The notes under the pieces are model-generated. The model was not told the DNA's origin, made no database searches, and worked only from the letters and a program-made list of their open reading frames with translations. A stretch of 35,790 bases of DNA from a virus. The translations under genes and the position numbers were made by a program. How positions within the stretch are numbered: the first letter of the stretch is position 1; every line of letters begins with the position of its first letter. The stretch lies in IMG/VR virus record IMGVR_UViG_3300021341_000070, positions 1 to 35,790 of that record; one strand, 5' to 3'. This document shows, in pieces, positions 1 to 8,712 of this stretch.

Positions 1-1173
1 TCTCTTTTGAGAAAGCAGCTCAGTATTATTCAACTGATTTACTACTCGAATAACATACTTCAAGGTAGTATCAGCAATCTCCAATTGAGCAGGACCGGCC
101 GGCAGCAAAGCCACCTCATCGGCAGCAACTACCAAAACAGGATCCACCACTAATGTTCGAGTATTGGGTACCGAGCTATCTGCTCCATATTCCTGAATCT
201 GCAGGGTAACTTGTTTATCCCCTCCGGTATAATTAAACCAAGCAATCCACTCTGGTTGATTAGCACTAACAGTTTTACTTAGGGGATACCAACTCAAAAG
301 ACTGTTCAGGCTGTTTAAGGAAGCAAAGAATTCTCCGCCAGCAAAGAGCGCTTGAGAGATGCCGCCACAAAGTACCGAGCGAATTGAGGAGTTGATCCAA
401 TTAGTATCAGCCCCCTCATAGCTTTCTCGATAGCGAAAGTAGAATCGGCGGAGGATATCGGCCTTTAAAGGAGCATCAGCATCAAAAGCAGGGAGCATCA
501 GTTCTGGCAAGGTTTCTTGTAAAGCTGGATCCAGGATGGAAGAAAGGTCTACCACAGCCTCACTCGCTGAATTGAGATAGAGATCTAATGATGCAATTAA
601 TTCAAAATCACCCCCCAGATACGTAGTCTCAAAGACTATATCCAGAAGGATTTTATAGTCAGTTGGAGCATTGGTGGTTAGTACCTCGGAATAGTCGATT
701 ACACTATAATTGTTATCACTGATCCCACTAATATCCCAACTGGCTGACCAGCCATTGGTTAGCTCTCTGGTCTCTAGCCAAATACTGGCTTGATTGGTTC
801 CCAGTTGAGCATAGACTTTAAAGTGAGGTTGGATCTGATGATGAGCCTGGATCTGATTAGCTATAGTAATGAAATAGCCATAGACCTGAGAGTAGCCAAA
901 GAACACATCAGACACACTTGCTGAAATTTCATCCTCAGCTACCGGGTTTGTTTTAGCTGTAAAAGTCAACTCATTAATGGATCCATTTGGTTCTACCCAG
1001 TTAATGGTCAATTGCTCCTCAGCAAGAATGCCATCCAGTCCAATATTGCGAAGCTCCGACCGAATGCCCTGCTGGCCATAAGGCTGTCCAGAACCATCCA
1101 AAGCCCGAAAGCTCAACAGCATCTGATTTCTACTCAAAGAAATCTCACTCGGTTGTTGGAGAATCGTCAGCAT
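1..1173 (-). CDS. Phage tail-type structural protein, N-terminal 391 residues (runs off left edge)
   Basis: An open frame reads from ATG at 1173 to the window edge without a stop. The protein begins MLTILQQPSEISLSRNQMLL and is rich in beta-forming residues, Asn, Gln and aromatics, with no signal peptide or membrane segment and no enzymatic motif. It starts in a TAATG overlap with the stop of the preceding gene, so the two are translationally coupled. The size, beta-rich composition and position after another structural-type gene suggest a receptor-binding or tail-tip protein, as often follows tail genes in Bacteroidota phages; that role is inference. The C-terminus lies outside the window. 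Confidence 0.7.
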   Translation of the reverse strand, partial: MLTILQQPSEISLSRNQMLLSFRALDGSGQPYGQQGIRSELRNIGLDGILAEEQLTINWVEPNGSINELTFTAKTNPVAEDEISASVSDVFFGYSQVYGYFITIANQIQAHHQIQPHFKVYAQLGTNQASIWLETRELTNGWSASWDISGISDNNYSVIDYSEVLTTNAPTDYKILLDIVFETTYLGGDFELIASLDLYLNSASEAVVDLSSILDPALQETLPELMLPAFDADAPLKADILRRFYFRYRESYEGADTNWINSSIRSVLCGGISQALFAGGEFFASLNSLNSLLSWYPLSKTVSANQPEWIAWFNYTGGDKQVTLQIQEYGADSSVPNTRTLVVDPVLVVAADEVALLPAGPAQLEIADTTLKYVIRVVNQLNNTELLSQKR

Positions 1174-1724
1174 TAGAGTTGATGATGAGTTAAACCGCCA
1201 TCCAGCCAGGTTGGAGCCTCGGATGAGTCAATGCAATTGCGCCAATGCTGGGAAAAGCTAAAGGTGCAGATCTTGGCGGCATAGGAGGTACCACTGGCCT
1301 TAGGTGAAGTGATCACAGTGATATCCTGATCACGATCCAAGCTGTAATAAAACAGGGGATGGCCTGCCTGACTATCGGCCAGCATCTTCTCGATGATCTC
1401 ATCCGTCACCCGCTCTGCTTCTCGCAAAGCCAAGCGATACTCCGCCGCATCATCCTCCCGCACACTAAACTGCTTGGCCAGCATAAATCCACCCTGGATG
1501 ATCTTGCGCATCTCTCCCTTGATAAATCCAATGCGATAGGTGTAGTGAAACAAACGCATCATAAAGGCATCGGGTCGCACCCCAGAGCGCAGCCCTACCA
1601 GCATCCCTTGCTCGATGTCGATGACATCGAAGACTTGTTCGCCTTGTTCGGCATCATGAACTAGATCAGGGTGGTTTTCGGCCTGATGGCGAAAGTAGTT
1701 GATGTAGAGGTCTTCGAAAGTCAT
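1173..1724 (-). CDS. Hypothetical phage protein, 183 aa
   Basis: This is a soluble, mixed helical protein starting MTFEDLYINYFRHQAENHPD, with an acidic N-terminal third and a C-terminal beta-type segment (around 127-165). I do not recognise a named family. It is coupled by TAATG to the tail-type gene that follows it and lies on the same strand as the other structural genes, so a tail-completion or connector role is plausible but unproven. Its codon use and GC level match the phage modules rather than the AT-rich HxlR/oxidoreductase pair upstream of it on the transcribed strand. Confidence 0.65.
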   Translation of the reverse strand: MTFEDLYINYFRHQAENHPDLVHDAEQGEQVFDVIDIEQGMLVGLRSGVRPDAFMMRLFHYTYRIGFIKGEMRKIIQGGFMLAKQFSVREDDAAEYRLALREAERVTDEIIEKMLADSQAGHPLFYYSLDRDQDITVITSPKASGTSYAAKICTFSFSQHWRNCIDSSEAPTWLDGGLTHHQL

Positions 1725-1769
1725 GCCCCAAAGGTGGGGAAGGATGAGGGGAGAAAAAAGGACAGGTGT

Positions 1770-1792
1770 TTAGAAGGATATTAAGCTTCTAA
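1770..1792. repeat. Short inverted repeat TTAGAAG/CTTCTAA
   Basis: Arms TTAGAAG (1770-1776) and CTTCTAA (1786-1792) surround a 9-base loop, just upstream of the 183-aa gene on the minus strand. No clear T-run follows, so it may be a protein site or leader hairpin rather than a terminator. Confidence 0.35.
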
Positions 1793-1836
1793 ATGATATG
1801 GCATTATTTGGATGTTGAAGAGTATCAGAGGAGTGG

Positions 1837-1872
1837 ATATAGCGGGTTATATTAGAGAATAAACCGCTATAT
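1837..1872. repeat. Inverted repeat at edge of the HxlR/oxidoreductase cargo
   Basis: Arms ATATAGCGGGTT (1837-1848) and AAACCGCTATAT (1861-1872) match at 11 of 12 paired positions across a 12-base spacer. The repeat sits about 40 bp beyond the HxlR stop codon, at the transition from phage-like to AT-rich sequence. It could be a terminator stem shared by both sides or a relic of the insertion that brought in the cargo. Confidence 0.5.
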
Positions 1873-1911
1873 TGCGGTATACATAAATGTTAGTCACAAT
1901 ACATCGGTCAC

Positions 1912-2286
1912 TTAAGGTCTTTGCTCAATTTCGTTTCCAGACTCTCCAAAGACATCAGTTCTATGTTGAATTCCCCATTCTACCATGGCTCCAAAAATCG
2001 GTTTCAACATGAAGCCCGATTCGGTGAGCTCATATTCAATTCGAACAGGTCTTGAATCATAAATTTTTCTACGAACAATATTGTTCAATTCCAACTCTTT
2101 AAGCTCCTTTGAAAGCATTCTTGGCGTGATCTTCTCAATCACATTCTCCAAATCTTTAAAGCGTTTCGGACCAGATAACAACGTTCCTATTATAGGCGCC
2201 TTCCACTTTCCGTTCATAACGGTTAGGCAGTCGTTTAGGGCTAAAACAGTACTTGTCGGACAATTTAGAATATTATCGAAGTTCAT
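1912..2286 (-). CDS. HxlR-family transcriptional regulator
   Basis: At 124 aa this is the normal length for the HxlR family, which are dimeric winged-helix regulators, several of them redox- or electrophile-sensing. Family hallmarks are visible: an N-terminal Cys9-Pro10, the NGKWKAPIIGTLLSGPKRF segment (about 25-43), ITPRMLSKELKELELNNIV (recognition helix region, about 53-71), and the beta-wing RPVRIEYELTESG. It is divergent from a NAD(P)-binding oxidoreductase, the usual HxlR arrangement, and three palindromes lie between them. A TACATTTG -7 element (2312-2319 complement) is 26 bp upstream of the ATG. It probably regulates itself and its neighbour, with Cys9 as possible sensor (inferred). 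Confidence 0.92.
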   Translation of the reverse strand: MNFDNILNCPTSTVLALNDCLTVMNGKWKAPIIGTLLSGPKRFKDLENVIEKITPRMLSKELKELELNNIVRRKIYDSRPVRIEYELTESGFMLKPIFGAMVEWGIQHRTDVFGESGNEIEQRP

Positions 2287-2306
2287 AATATGCGTCTTTT
2301 ACTTTA

Positions 2307-2374
2307 CTATACAAATGTATAGTACTATTTAATAGTAATTCGCTATACAATATATAGTAAAGGTAGTAGTTTTG
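2307..2374. promoter_or_regulatory. Divergent promoter/operator region between hxlR-type and oxidoreductase genes
   Basis: Three palindromes occur in 51 bp: CTATACAAATGTATAG (2307-2322), ACTATTTAATAGT (2324-2336, perfect around a central T) and CTATACAATATATAG (2343-2357). The first contains the minus-strand -7 element TACATTTG. The third lies where the -33 region would be for the plus-strand promoter, whose -7 element TAGTTTTG is at 2367-2374, 17 bp before the ATG. The layout fits HxlR dimers repressing both promoters. Confidence 0.65.
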
Positions 2375-2391
2375 AAGAAAAATTCTACACA

Positions 2392-3285
2392 ATGATTAAG
2401 AAAATAGCATTTATTGGAGTAACGGGTAATTTGGCACCTTTTACTTACAAAGAGTTGATTAAAGAGGGCATTCATATTAAGGCCCTGGTTAGAAATCGTG
2501 AGAAGGTCAATCAACTAACCGATTTCCCATCCGAGATTGAAATTATTGAAGGAGATTTGAGTAATCTTGATCGTTTGAGGACATTAGTGGATGGCGTTGA
2601 TGCCATCTTTTTAAATCTATCAACTAAAGATGCCAAGGCAACGTTTCAGCCTGAAATTGACGGTGTCAAAAATGTAATAACCGTTGCCAAAGAGAAGAGT
2701 ATCGGTCGAATCTTTCATGTTTCAGCGGTAACGGCTGCATTTCCAGAATTCGCTCAGGGTGCAGACTTCTACCCTAACACAATTAGACAAAAGGGGTATC
2801 GTCTTTTGAAAGAGTCTGGTATTCCTTGTACTTTCTTTCATTGCTCCTGGATTATGGACACTCTTGAATTTGCCATGAGAAAAGGTGACAGCCTTCAAGC
2901 TTTTAAACCTATTCATTATCCAATGTACTGGCTAGCTGGTAAAGACCTTGGGCGCATGGTTGCCAACGCGGTTCTTAAATCTGACCATGAACAGACCAAG
3001 GACTACATTATGCAAGGTAAGGAGGCTATTTCTTTTGAAGATGCGCTTACACGATACGCTGCCACTCATTCCCCAAAACTAAAAGTTCAAATGGCTCCAA
3101 TTTGGTTACTCAAGATAATAGGGCTTTTTGATAAAGAAGCGCGTTTTGCCTCACAACTAGGATCCTTTTTCTCCAACTTTAAAGAAGAATTCAGAGCAGA
3201 ACAAACTTGGAAAGAGCTCGGCGAGCCAGTTCACAGCATTGAAAACTTTATGCTAGAAACACCTACTGTGACTAACAACAACTAA
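2392..3285 (+). CDS. NAD(P)-binding Rossmann oxidoreductase, NmrA/SDR-like
   Basis: This 297-aa protein begins with a beta-strand and the dinucleotide-binding motif GVTGNLAPF (residues 9-17), a variant of the GxxGxxG found in atypical short-chain dehydrogenases. It continues with ALVRNREK, EGDLSN and VDAIFLNLS, the typical NmrA/NAD(P)H-binding pattern for quinone or aldehyde reductase-like proteins. No Tyr-x-x-x-Lys pair is clearly placed, so catalysis or a sensor-only role is unresolved. It is divergent from the HxlR gene, which presumably controls it. It is not a phage structural gene; it looks like stress-response cargo carried by the element. Confidence 0.88.
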   Translation: MIKKIAFIGVTGNLAPFTYKELIKEGIHIKALVRNREKVNQLTDFPSEIEIIEGDLSNLDRLRTLVDGVDAIFLNLSTKDAKATFQPEIDGVKNVITVAKEKSIGRIFHVSAVTAAFPEFAQGADFYPNTIRQKGYRLLKESGIPCTFFHCSWIMDTLEFAMRKGDSLQAFKPIHYPMYWLAGKDLGRMVANAVLKSDHEQTKDYIMQGKEAISFEDALTRYAATHSPKLKVQMAPIWLLKIIGLFDKEARFASQLGSFFSNFKEEFRAEQTWKELGEPVHSIENFMLETPTVTNNN

Positions 3286-3567
3286 AGAGCATAAGGGATT
3301 TTATTGCTTATGATGACGTGCTTGATTTGAAATCTATGCGTAACTTTAGAAAAACACATAGTAAAGAGGCACTTACGCTTTTTAGCCAGAACGTTATATA
3401 AAAAACGACTCTTTCAAATCCAAAACACCAATTCCTTGACAATCAGCTTCATAAGCTATTAAAAACGTGCGCTAATGTTTCACGTTCGACGCTCGAGTCC
3501 GCCTGTCGCCTGAGGTCTGAAACAATTGTTCGGACAAAAAAAGGGAAATATGCAGGGAGAGATTCGA

Positions 3568-5175
3568 TCAGCTCGATCGCATGATTAGCTGTGGGTTGAT
3601 CATACCTGTGTTGTTGAGGTAGTAGCGGAACATGCCCCAGATAGGGTTGTCATTGGCGTCGCTGAGGTCGGTGGCTTCCTGACGTGGGCGGCCACTCTTC
3701 TCGCTGCTCTTGTCCTTCTTGATTTCTCCATTGGTACCTTGCTTGGTCCTGGCATTGCGCATGCTGAGGTAGAGCTCTCGGCAGTTGTCTTTGTTCATCC
3801 GATAGCGGATGAGGCGAGGATCATTTTCCTTGAGGATGCGGCCCCAGAGGAGGAACTTTTCGTAGTGGTGAGGATTAATGGTGCCGATGGTCATGAGGTT
3901 GACGCGCCAGCCTAGGGCGCGCAGTTGGTTGCGGGCTTGCTCTGCTCGGGTTTGTTTGGTGTGACCGGTCTGTTGGTTGCCACTCTTGTCATAGTAGAGG
4001 TAGAGATCTTTATTATCATGATGGCGATAGTATTCATGGAACTCCTTGAAGAGATCATCTTGTAACTTCTGCTCATCACCTAGCACATACATGGATTTGA
4101 GAGTACGGAATTCATTGATGGATTTCAGGTGTTGATTGACGGAGAGGCAATTGATGGCGGCGCCCCAGTCCACTCCTAGGATCAAAGGCGTGCCCTTCAC
4201 CAGGTCGGCATCGCCTCGGCAGTCGATGCTTTGGCCAGGGGTGTTGTAGTAGCCGTAGTCGTAATTGCTGTAGAGATGGATATCCGGATCTAGGAGACTG
4301 TAGAAGCTATCCTTGGTCCACTTGGGGCGGACGTTGAGATATTCGGCGAGGTAGACCCAGTACTGATAGGCATTGCGCTCGGCTTGCTCCAGGTATCCCT
4401 CCATAAGGTTCTCTAGATTGTGCTTGCAGGTGGCTTTGATGAAGGCGATCTGGTCTGGGTACTCCATGGCTTTCTCCTCGAAGTCGACGAACCATTGGCC
4501 TTCCGGTGCTAGCGGGGTTGAGCTGGTATAGAGCTTGCTTCCGAAGTATCGGCTCTTTTTGAAGACCTCTTTTTTGGTACCCCGGAGGGTAGGATCGGTA
4601 TTCTCTTGTAGTTTTTCAATATTGAGTAAGCCAGCCTCATCGCCATCTACCCAATCCGAGTTTAAGCCTCGACCATCACCCTGTACATCATGACTAATCA
4701 GGTGTACCCCGACGCCATTCCAAAAGCTGATGTATCGATCATACTTACCTGGTGGCTGATAGGCTTTGACCCAAGACTTTCGCCAGGACCGAGGCGGCTG
4801 TTGGCCAATGAAGTAATGAAGGCCCTGATAGATGCCCATCATCTCAAGGCCCTGCACAAGAGAGGGAATGATACGAGTGAGAATGAACTGATAGGAAGGC
4901 CCAATAAATAAGCCGGTGCTGCGTGGTAGCTCGTTGAGGATCTCCGACCAATGGAAGCCTCGAAAGGTAGTTTTACCGGTACCCCGACCCCATTCCAGGT
5001 ACTTCTCCTTGGCTTGCGAGATAGCAGCCATATACTGAGGAAGATTGAGCGGAACTACTTTTTGATGCTTTTGGACCTGTCGCATCAGCGTTTCATAGTC
5101 GCCGCTACCTTTCTCATGTAGGCGCTTAATTTGCTCCTTTAGTTCCAGTTGTTGTTGGGCTGTCAAGCTCTTCAT
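3568..5175 (-). CDS. terL: Terminase large subunit (packaging ATPase/nuclease)
   Basis: At 535 aa it is of normal length for TerL. The N-terminal ATPase has a Walker A EWGRGTGKTT (GRGTGKTT at 63-70), a Walker B-type SDWVDGDEA (173-181) with the catalytic acidic pair, and a TSST coupling segment (217-220). The C-terminal RNase H-like nuclease is suggested by LILGVDWGAA (Asp336), a second acidic strand LYLYYDKSG (Asp396) and DLSDAND near the end. It drives DNA into the prohead with the small subunit, whose gene it overlaps by 50 bp. It is the last gene of the head module before the HxlR/oxidoreductase cargo. Confidence 0.93.
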   Translation of the reverse strand: MKSLTAQQQLELKEQIKRLHEKGSGDYETLMRQVQKHQKVVPLNLPQYMAAISQAKEKYLEWGRGTGKTTFRGFHWSEILNELPRSTGLFIGPSYQFILTRIIPSLVQGLEMMGIYQGLHYFIGQQPPRSWRKSWVKAYQPPGKYDRYISFWNGVGVHLISHDVQGDGRGLNSDWVDGDEAGLLNIEKLQENTDPTLRGTKKEVFKKSRYFGSKLYTSSTPLAPEGQWFVDFEEKAMEYPDQIAFIKATCKHNLENLMEGYLEQAERNAYQYWVYLAEYLNVRPKWTKDSFYSLLDPDIHLYSNYDYGYYNTPGQSIDCRGDADLVKGTPLILGVDWGAAINCLSVNQHLKSINEFRTLKSMYVLGDEQKLQDDLFKEFHEYYRHHDNKDLYLYYDKSGNQQTGHTKQTRAEQARNQLRALGWRVNLMTIGTINPHHYEKFLLWGRILKENDPRLIRYRMNKDNCRELYLSMRNARTKQGTNGEIKKDKSSEKSGRPRQEATDLSDANDNPIWGMFRYYLNNTGMINPQLIMRSS

Positions 5176-5677
5176 AAGGTAGGCTTTGTGCTATTTCATT
5201 GAGATCGATCACTCCGCCTTTGACTTGCTGCGGCAGTTGACCCTGCGGAGGCATAATGATCAAGGTGTGCGGCTGAATCTTACTCCAGTCTGGTGCATCG
5301 ACATCGTCCAGGTGCAGACCGGTAGCTTCATTGTAGGCGCGAGTAGCAGCGATCATGGATTTCACATCTCCTTTGGCTTCCGCTTTGGCATAGGCCTTCA
5401 GGGCCATCTCAGAAGAGATTTGGCGATGGAATAGCTTATCCACCTTCTCCATATTGGAAAAGATGAGCTGGGTTTCCTTGACTGTGCGCCAGGCCTGGAC
5501 TCGACTGAGGCCATGCAGCTCCTGGAGCATGCCCATCACCAGCTTACTGGGCTGGCCATCGACCATCATATCATAGGCGGCACTGACTCGATCCCAGTAC
5601 TCTCGCTGATGGGGCGTGAGCTCACTCTTGGTAATTTCTCCATTGAGTAACTCAATGATCACTTCATGATTTCGCAT
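5126..5677 (-). CDS. Terminase small subunit-like DNA-binding protein
   Basis: The 183-aa protein lies immediately before, and overlapping, the large terminase gene. Its N-terminal half holds a helix-turn-helix-like stretch (about 47-70, GMLQELHGLSRVQAWRTVKE), as expected for recognition of viral DNA. A helical middle (about 85-120) could form the oligomerisation core. The C-terminus, with MPPQGQLPQQ and a tail of Thr/Gly, is probably the flexible part contacting the large subunit or portal. The assignment rests mostly on position and the HTH-like segment; sequence alone is divergent. Confidence 0.7.
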   Translation of the reverse strand: MRNHEVIIELLNGEITKSELTPHQREYWDRVSAAYDMMVDGQPSKLVMGMLQELHGLSRVQAWRTVKETQLIFSNMEKVDKLFHRQISSEMALKAYAKAEAKGDVKSMIAATRAYNEATGLHLDDVDAPDWSKIQPHTLIIMPPQGQLPQQVKGGVIDLNEIAQSLPYEELDSPTTTGTKGAN

Positions 5678-5715
5678 GGAACAAAACTAGGTAGTAGGGG
5701 AAGGCTTTGCCAGGA

Positions 5716-6390
5716 CTAGGCGTTGAGGCCTAGCTCGATCTCCAGTTCTTTGAGCTCGATTTCTTTGTCGAGTAGCTCTTGCTCGTATTGGCGGCGTTTG
5801 GAGGCAGTAAGGCCCTTCTTTTTCAGCCAAGCCTTTAGCCGGCTGATGCGAGGGCGCAGACTATAGACCTTTTGCATCTTTTCTACGGTCTGAGCCACGA
5901 TAGGATTATCAGGCTCAGTAGGGAGATGGCCATCGATTTCCCAGCTGCGGATCTGATCATAGATGGCATCGGTTTCAGGAAGTACCTCGCCCATGATCTC
6001 CTGAGCAATGGCATAGCGATCGGCATCACTATACTTATCCTGATCGATGGCCATTTGATGTAGTTGAGCCTTTAAATGGCTGTAACGCTTATGAAGAGGA
6101 ATGGCTTGTTTTCGAAGTTCTTGGACGGGAGCAGGCTCCGGCGGCGGTGGATCCACTATAATATCTGCGATAAGCTTGGCAGTTAGCTTTGTAGCTGGAT
6201 GTTGCCTGAGAAAGTCTTTGAGTAGTTTTCTTAGGTGAGCTTTGGCATCGCTATCCACATAAGGTCGATCAAGCAGGCGCTCAAAGCGAGTAGCATAGAT
6301 AGGCTGATCAGTGAGCTTGTAGAGCCGCACACCTTGCAAAAAGCTACCATCAGTTTGCAGCCATTGATCGATCAGGTTAGATAGATTCAT
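5716..6390 (-). CDS. Hypothetical phage protein, 224 aa, helical
   Basis: I place the start at 6390 (MNLSNLIDQWLQTDGSF). The longer frame to 6495 would add 35 Arg/Lys-rich residues that overlap the preceding gene out of frame. The protein has a proline-rich hinge (PPPPEPAPVQ, about 100-110 from this start) and a long helical, coiled-coil-prone C-terminus rich in Glu/Lys/Leu ending IELKELEIELGLNA. No family is recognised. It lies between head genes and the terminase small subunit on the same strand, so a morphogenesis role is likely but unspecified. Confidence 0.65.
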   Translation of the reverse strand: MNLSNLIDQWLQTDGSFLQGVRLYKLTDQPIYATRFERLLDRPYVDSDAKAHLRKLLKDFLRQHPATKLTAKLIADIIVDPPPPEPAPVQELRKQAIPLHKRYSHLKAQLHQMAIDQDKYSDADRYAIAQEIMGEVLPETDAIYDQIRSWEIDGHLPTEPDNPIVAQTVEKMQKVYSLRPRISRLKAWLKKKGLTASKRRQYEQELLDKEIELKELEIELGLNA

Positions 6391-6433
6391 ATAAAAGAAG
6401 TGCCGGCACCATTCAAGACAGTGCCGGCGAAGT

Positions 6434-6673
6434 TTATTTTGCTTTGGCCACGGCAGTGGTGGTAACTTTGACCTCCTTCTTTTTGATCTTCGCAAACTTT
6501 AAGCCTACTAGTCTTTCGGCTTGCTGAACAGTCAGCGTAGATAAATCAATGGTGCCAAATCGGCCAAATTTTTGTCGATGACTGCCTACCCAACCTGGGA
6601 ACTCGAATTGTTCCTTAACTTCCTTGGATAGGGTCTCCAAGCCATACGGCCCTTTTGGTTTTTGCTCTTTCAT
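6434..6673 (-). CDS. Hypothetical small phage protein, 79 aa
   Basis: A small basic protein, MKEQKPKGPYGLETLSKEVK onward, with a Lys/Val-rich tail (KIKKKEVKVTTTAVAKAK). It starts 10 bp after the preceding structural gene and ends 43 bp before the next start, so it belongs to the head operon. There is no recognised domain. The basic tail could contact DNA or another virion protein; this is speculation from composition. Confidence 0.6.
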   Translation of the reverse strand: MKEQKPKGPYGLETLSKEVKEQFEFPGWVGSHRQKFGRFGTIDLSTLTVQQAERLVGLKFAKIKKKEVKVTTTAVAKAK

Positions 6674-6683
6674 GATTCAAGGA

Positions 6684-7259
6684 TTAAGGGTTAGGCGTAA
6701 TATCGATTCCGTGCGTATCTGCGTCGTACACGTATGGCATAAAGCCAGTATTGCAAACAAGGGTGTATTGATGACCTACCCGGTCACCGCCAGATCCTCC
6801 TTCTCCAGACTCTACAAAGCAAGGATTGTTGAGATCACCCATCACAATGTATTGTCCCGCTTTTAAGGGGATGAGAGGGATCAAGCAACCACTATAGCCA
6901 AGGAGATCATCGCCCCATTCTAAGGCTTCCGCTTCCATTCCTGGGATAAAGAAGTCGACCCGTTGGCGTACCGCTTGTCCTCCAACCTCTCCTTCGATCG
7001 CATTACGAAGTTGCCCCGTATCGAGTAAAATTTTTACCCTGCGAAAAAAGCCTGCTCCACTAGGAGCTGCACTGAAATCAAAAGGCTCACCCAGGCGCTT
7101 TTTATCTCCTGGAACAGGATCGCCGGCGGCTGCCAAGGTTAGGGCATATTGCGTTTGTGGGAATGCGCTGAGCTCATGGTCCAGGGTGAAGTACAAGAGC
7201 GCTTCGGTACCTGGAGGGCGCTGCTGACCGCATTGTCCCACCAAATCATTCAATGGCAT
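6684..7259 (-). CDS. Probable phage structural (head-tail or tail) protein, 191 aa
   Basis: The protein is Gly/Pro-rich and predicted largely beta, starting MPLNDLVGQCGQQRPPGTEA, without transmembrane or catalytic motifs. Two features fit a folded virion component: regularly spaced hydrophobic strands in the middle (FDFSAAPSGAGFFRRVKILL, then GQYIVMGDLNNPCF) and the placement two genes downstream of the capsid gene. It could be a decoration, head-completion or tail-tube protein; I cannot tell which from the sequence. Confidence 0.6.
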   Translation of the reverse strand: MPLNDLVGQCGQQRPPGTEALLYFTLDHELSAFPQTQYALTLAAAGDPVPGDKKRLGEPFDFSAAPSGAGFFRRVKILLDTGQLRNAIEGEVGGQAVRQRVDFFIPGMEAEALEWGDDLLGYSGCLIPLIPLKAGQYIVMGDLNNPCFVESGEGGSGGDRVGHQYTLVCNTGFMPYVYDADTHGIDITPNP

Positions 7260-7290
7260 ATGATAGATTTGAAAAGATTAAACAATAGGA

Positions 7291-7698
7291 TTACTTAGGC
7301 TTCCGAAGGAATGCAACGCCTCGTTTGACCAATTCGGTTAGCCATTTGGCGGCATCCTCCTGGCTGACAGAAGCTAGATGAGGAGAACGCTTCAGCGCCT
7401 CAGCACTCAGTGTCTCCTTAGCCTTAAGGTTTGCCAGGCTCATCAAATCTTCACTCCATACCTTCTCCCCATTCTTTAGACGGCACTTTACGTAGCCAGG
7501 CTTAAACTCTACCGTTTTTTTCTCTTCTTCGCCATCAGTAGTCTCCAGCGTAGCGGTGAACTTCCCTTTTACGACAGTCCCCGTATGGTCTTCGCCTTTA
7601 ATCTTCTCTTTGCGGAGAATCTGGTTTTCTTCCTTCAAGGCGGAGAGCTCCTGCTGCATGGCTGCTATTTGCTCGGCAGATAATTCTTGATTAGCCAT
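7291..7698 (-). CDS. Hypothetical phage protein with N-terminal coiled coil, 135 aa
   Basis: Residues about 5-35 (ELSAEQIAAMQQELSALKEE onward) form a clear heptad-type coiled coil. A charged beta-type segment (VVKGKFTATLETTDGEEEKK) and a helical C-terminus follow. The gene starts 48 bp after the capsid gene stop and reads in the same direction. It may be a head-associated or connector protein; no family name is supportable. Confidence 0.6.
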   Translation of the reverse strand: MANQELSAEQIAAMQQELSALKEENQILRKEKIKGEDHTGTVVKGKFTATLETTDGEEEKKTVEFKPGYVKCRLKNGEKVWSEDLMSLANLKAKETLSAEALKRSPHLASVSQEDAAKWLTELVKRGVAFLRKPK

Positions 7699-7746
7699 GG
7701 TATTAATTGATTTTAAACATTTACAAATAAGATGAAGACCAGGCGC

Positions 7747-8712
7747 TTAGGCCTGATCATTGACAAAAAGGTTATCCCAGTGACGGAAACCGAAGAACCG
7801 GCTGAATTCACTAAGCACCTTGAGCTTCCGATCGAAGACCTGGAAGCGCATGCGAGGATAAACACTTTGCCCTCGGCGGGTACCTACAATCATATTGTTG
7901 GTCTTGGCCGGATAGAATATCATGCGATCACTACCCTCCATGGCCTTGATTGGCACAATGGTCTTATTGAAGTGATCAACTCGGTAAACCAACTGATCAG
8001 GGTTAGAAATCACCTGGATGGTTCGTGGTTTGTTGGCAGCATAATCTTCTGCATATTCGACCGCTCGAGTCGCAGACATAAAGATCACACCACTCAACAT
8101 CCGGTAGTGCTTGGGCAAGCTGCGACAGAAATCACGTACCTGATCATGCATGGTATTGGAAGCCAATGCACCGGTGGCGATGGTCGTCAATTGCCCCGCC
8201 GTGATCGCATCCGCAATTTTCTTGGCAAATCCATCAAAAGAGGCTAAGGCAGTACCTGGAGTACCCGCTACAGGTTCAACACGTTGGCCATTGTAGCTGG
8301 CTTCATTCAGGTTGTCCATAAATCGAGGCAATACCAATTGTTCGATCACTACGCGAGAGTAATCCCACATACTAGGATCCTTGTCCAGTTCGAACCAATT
8401 CGGCGCCCAAGTGTCATAGAATTTCTCCAGTTCATCAGCCGTAAATTCTAAATCGACCTTACCGTGTTGGAGCACGTTTTCGACCGCATCCCAGTTCTCG
8501 GTATTGTTGGGTGTAAAAGCAGGCTGGTAGGGCTGCATAGGGTCAGAGACCTCGGCATTAACGGCGGTGAAAGTGTGATCTGCTTGCACCATGGGCAAGC
8601 GAGACTCAAATTCCAGGCTGCCCTTTATCGTTTGATGAATCTGTCGATCGTAAGCCGCTGCAACCTGGTTGAGCGTACCGACCGCAGCTTCAATAGTAAT
8701 AGCATGGGCCAT
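7747..8712 (-). CDS. Probable major capsid protein
   Basis: At 321 aa, it directly follows the prohead protease/scaffold gene, the standard place for an HK97-fold capsid protein. It starts with a helical N-terminal arm (MAHAITIEAAVGTLNQVAAA), then extended segments and aromatic-rich loops. The C-terminal stretch (RMRFQVFDRKLKVLSEFSRF, then FGFRHWDNLFVND) resembles the P-domain strand and tail of Bacteroidota phage capsids. No N-terminal delta-domain is obvious, which fits scaffolding being supplied by the upstream gene. The call relies on context plus overall character, not a diagnostic motif. Confidence 0.75.
   Translation of the reverse strand: MAHAITIEAAVGTLNQVAAAYDRQIHQTIKGSLEFESRLPMVQADHTFTAVNAEVSDPMQPYQPAFTPNNTENWDAVENVLQHGKVDLEFTADELEKFYDTWAPNWFELDKDPSMWDYSRVVIEQLVLPRFMDNLNEASYNGQRVEPVAGTPGTALASFDGFAKKIADAITAGQLTTIATGALASNTMHDQVRDFCRSLPKHYRMLSGVIFMSATRAVEYAEDYAANKPRTIQVISNPDQLVYRVDHFNKTIVPIKAMEGSDRMIFYPAKTNNMIVGTRRGQSVYPRMRFQVFDRKLKVLSEFSRFFGFRHWDNLFVNDQA

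Noticed and set aside
3290-3400. Possible gene remnant ending MRNFRKTHSKEALTLFSQNVI-like
   Set aside because: Only about 35 open codons without a start or a recognisable family; too little to call a pseudogene.
6391-6495. N-terminal extension of the 224-aa protein
   Set aside because: The extension is Arg/Lys-rich, overlaps the 79-aa gene in another frame, and a better-placed ATG exists at 6390.
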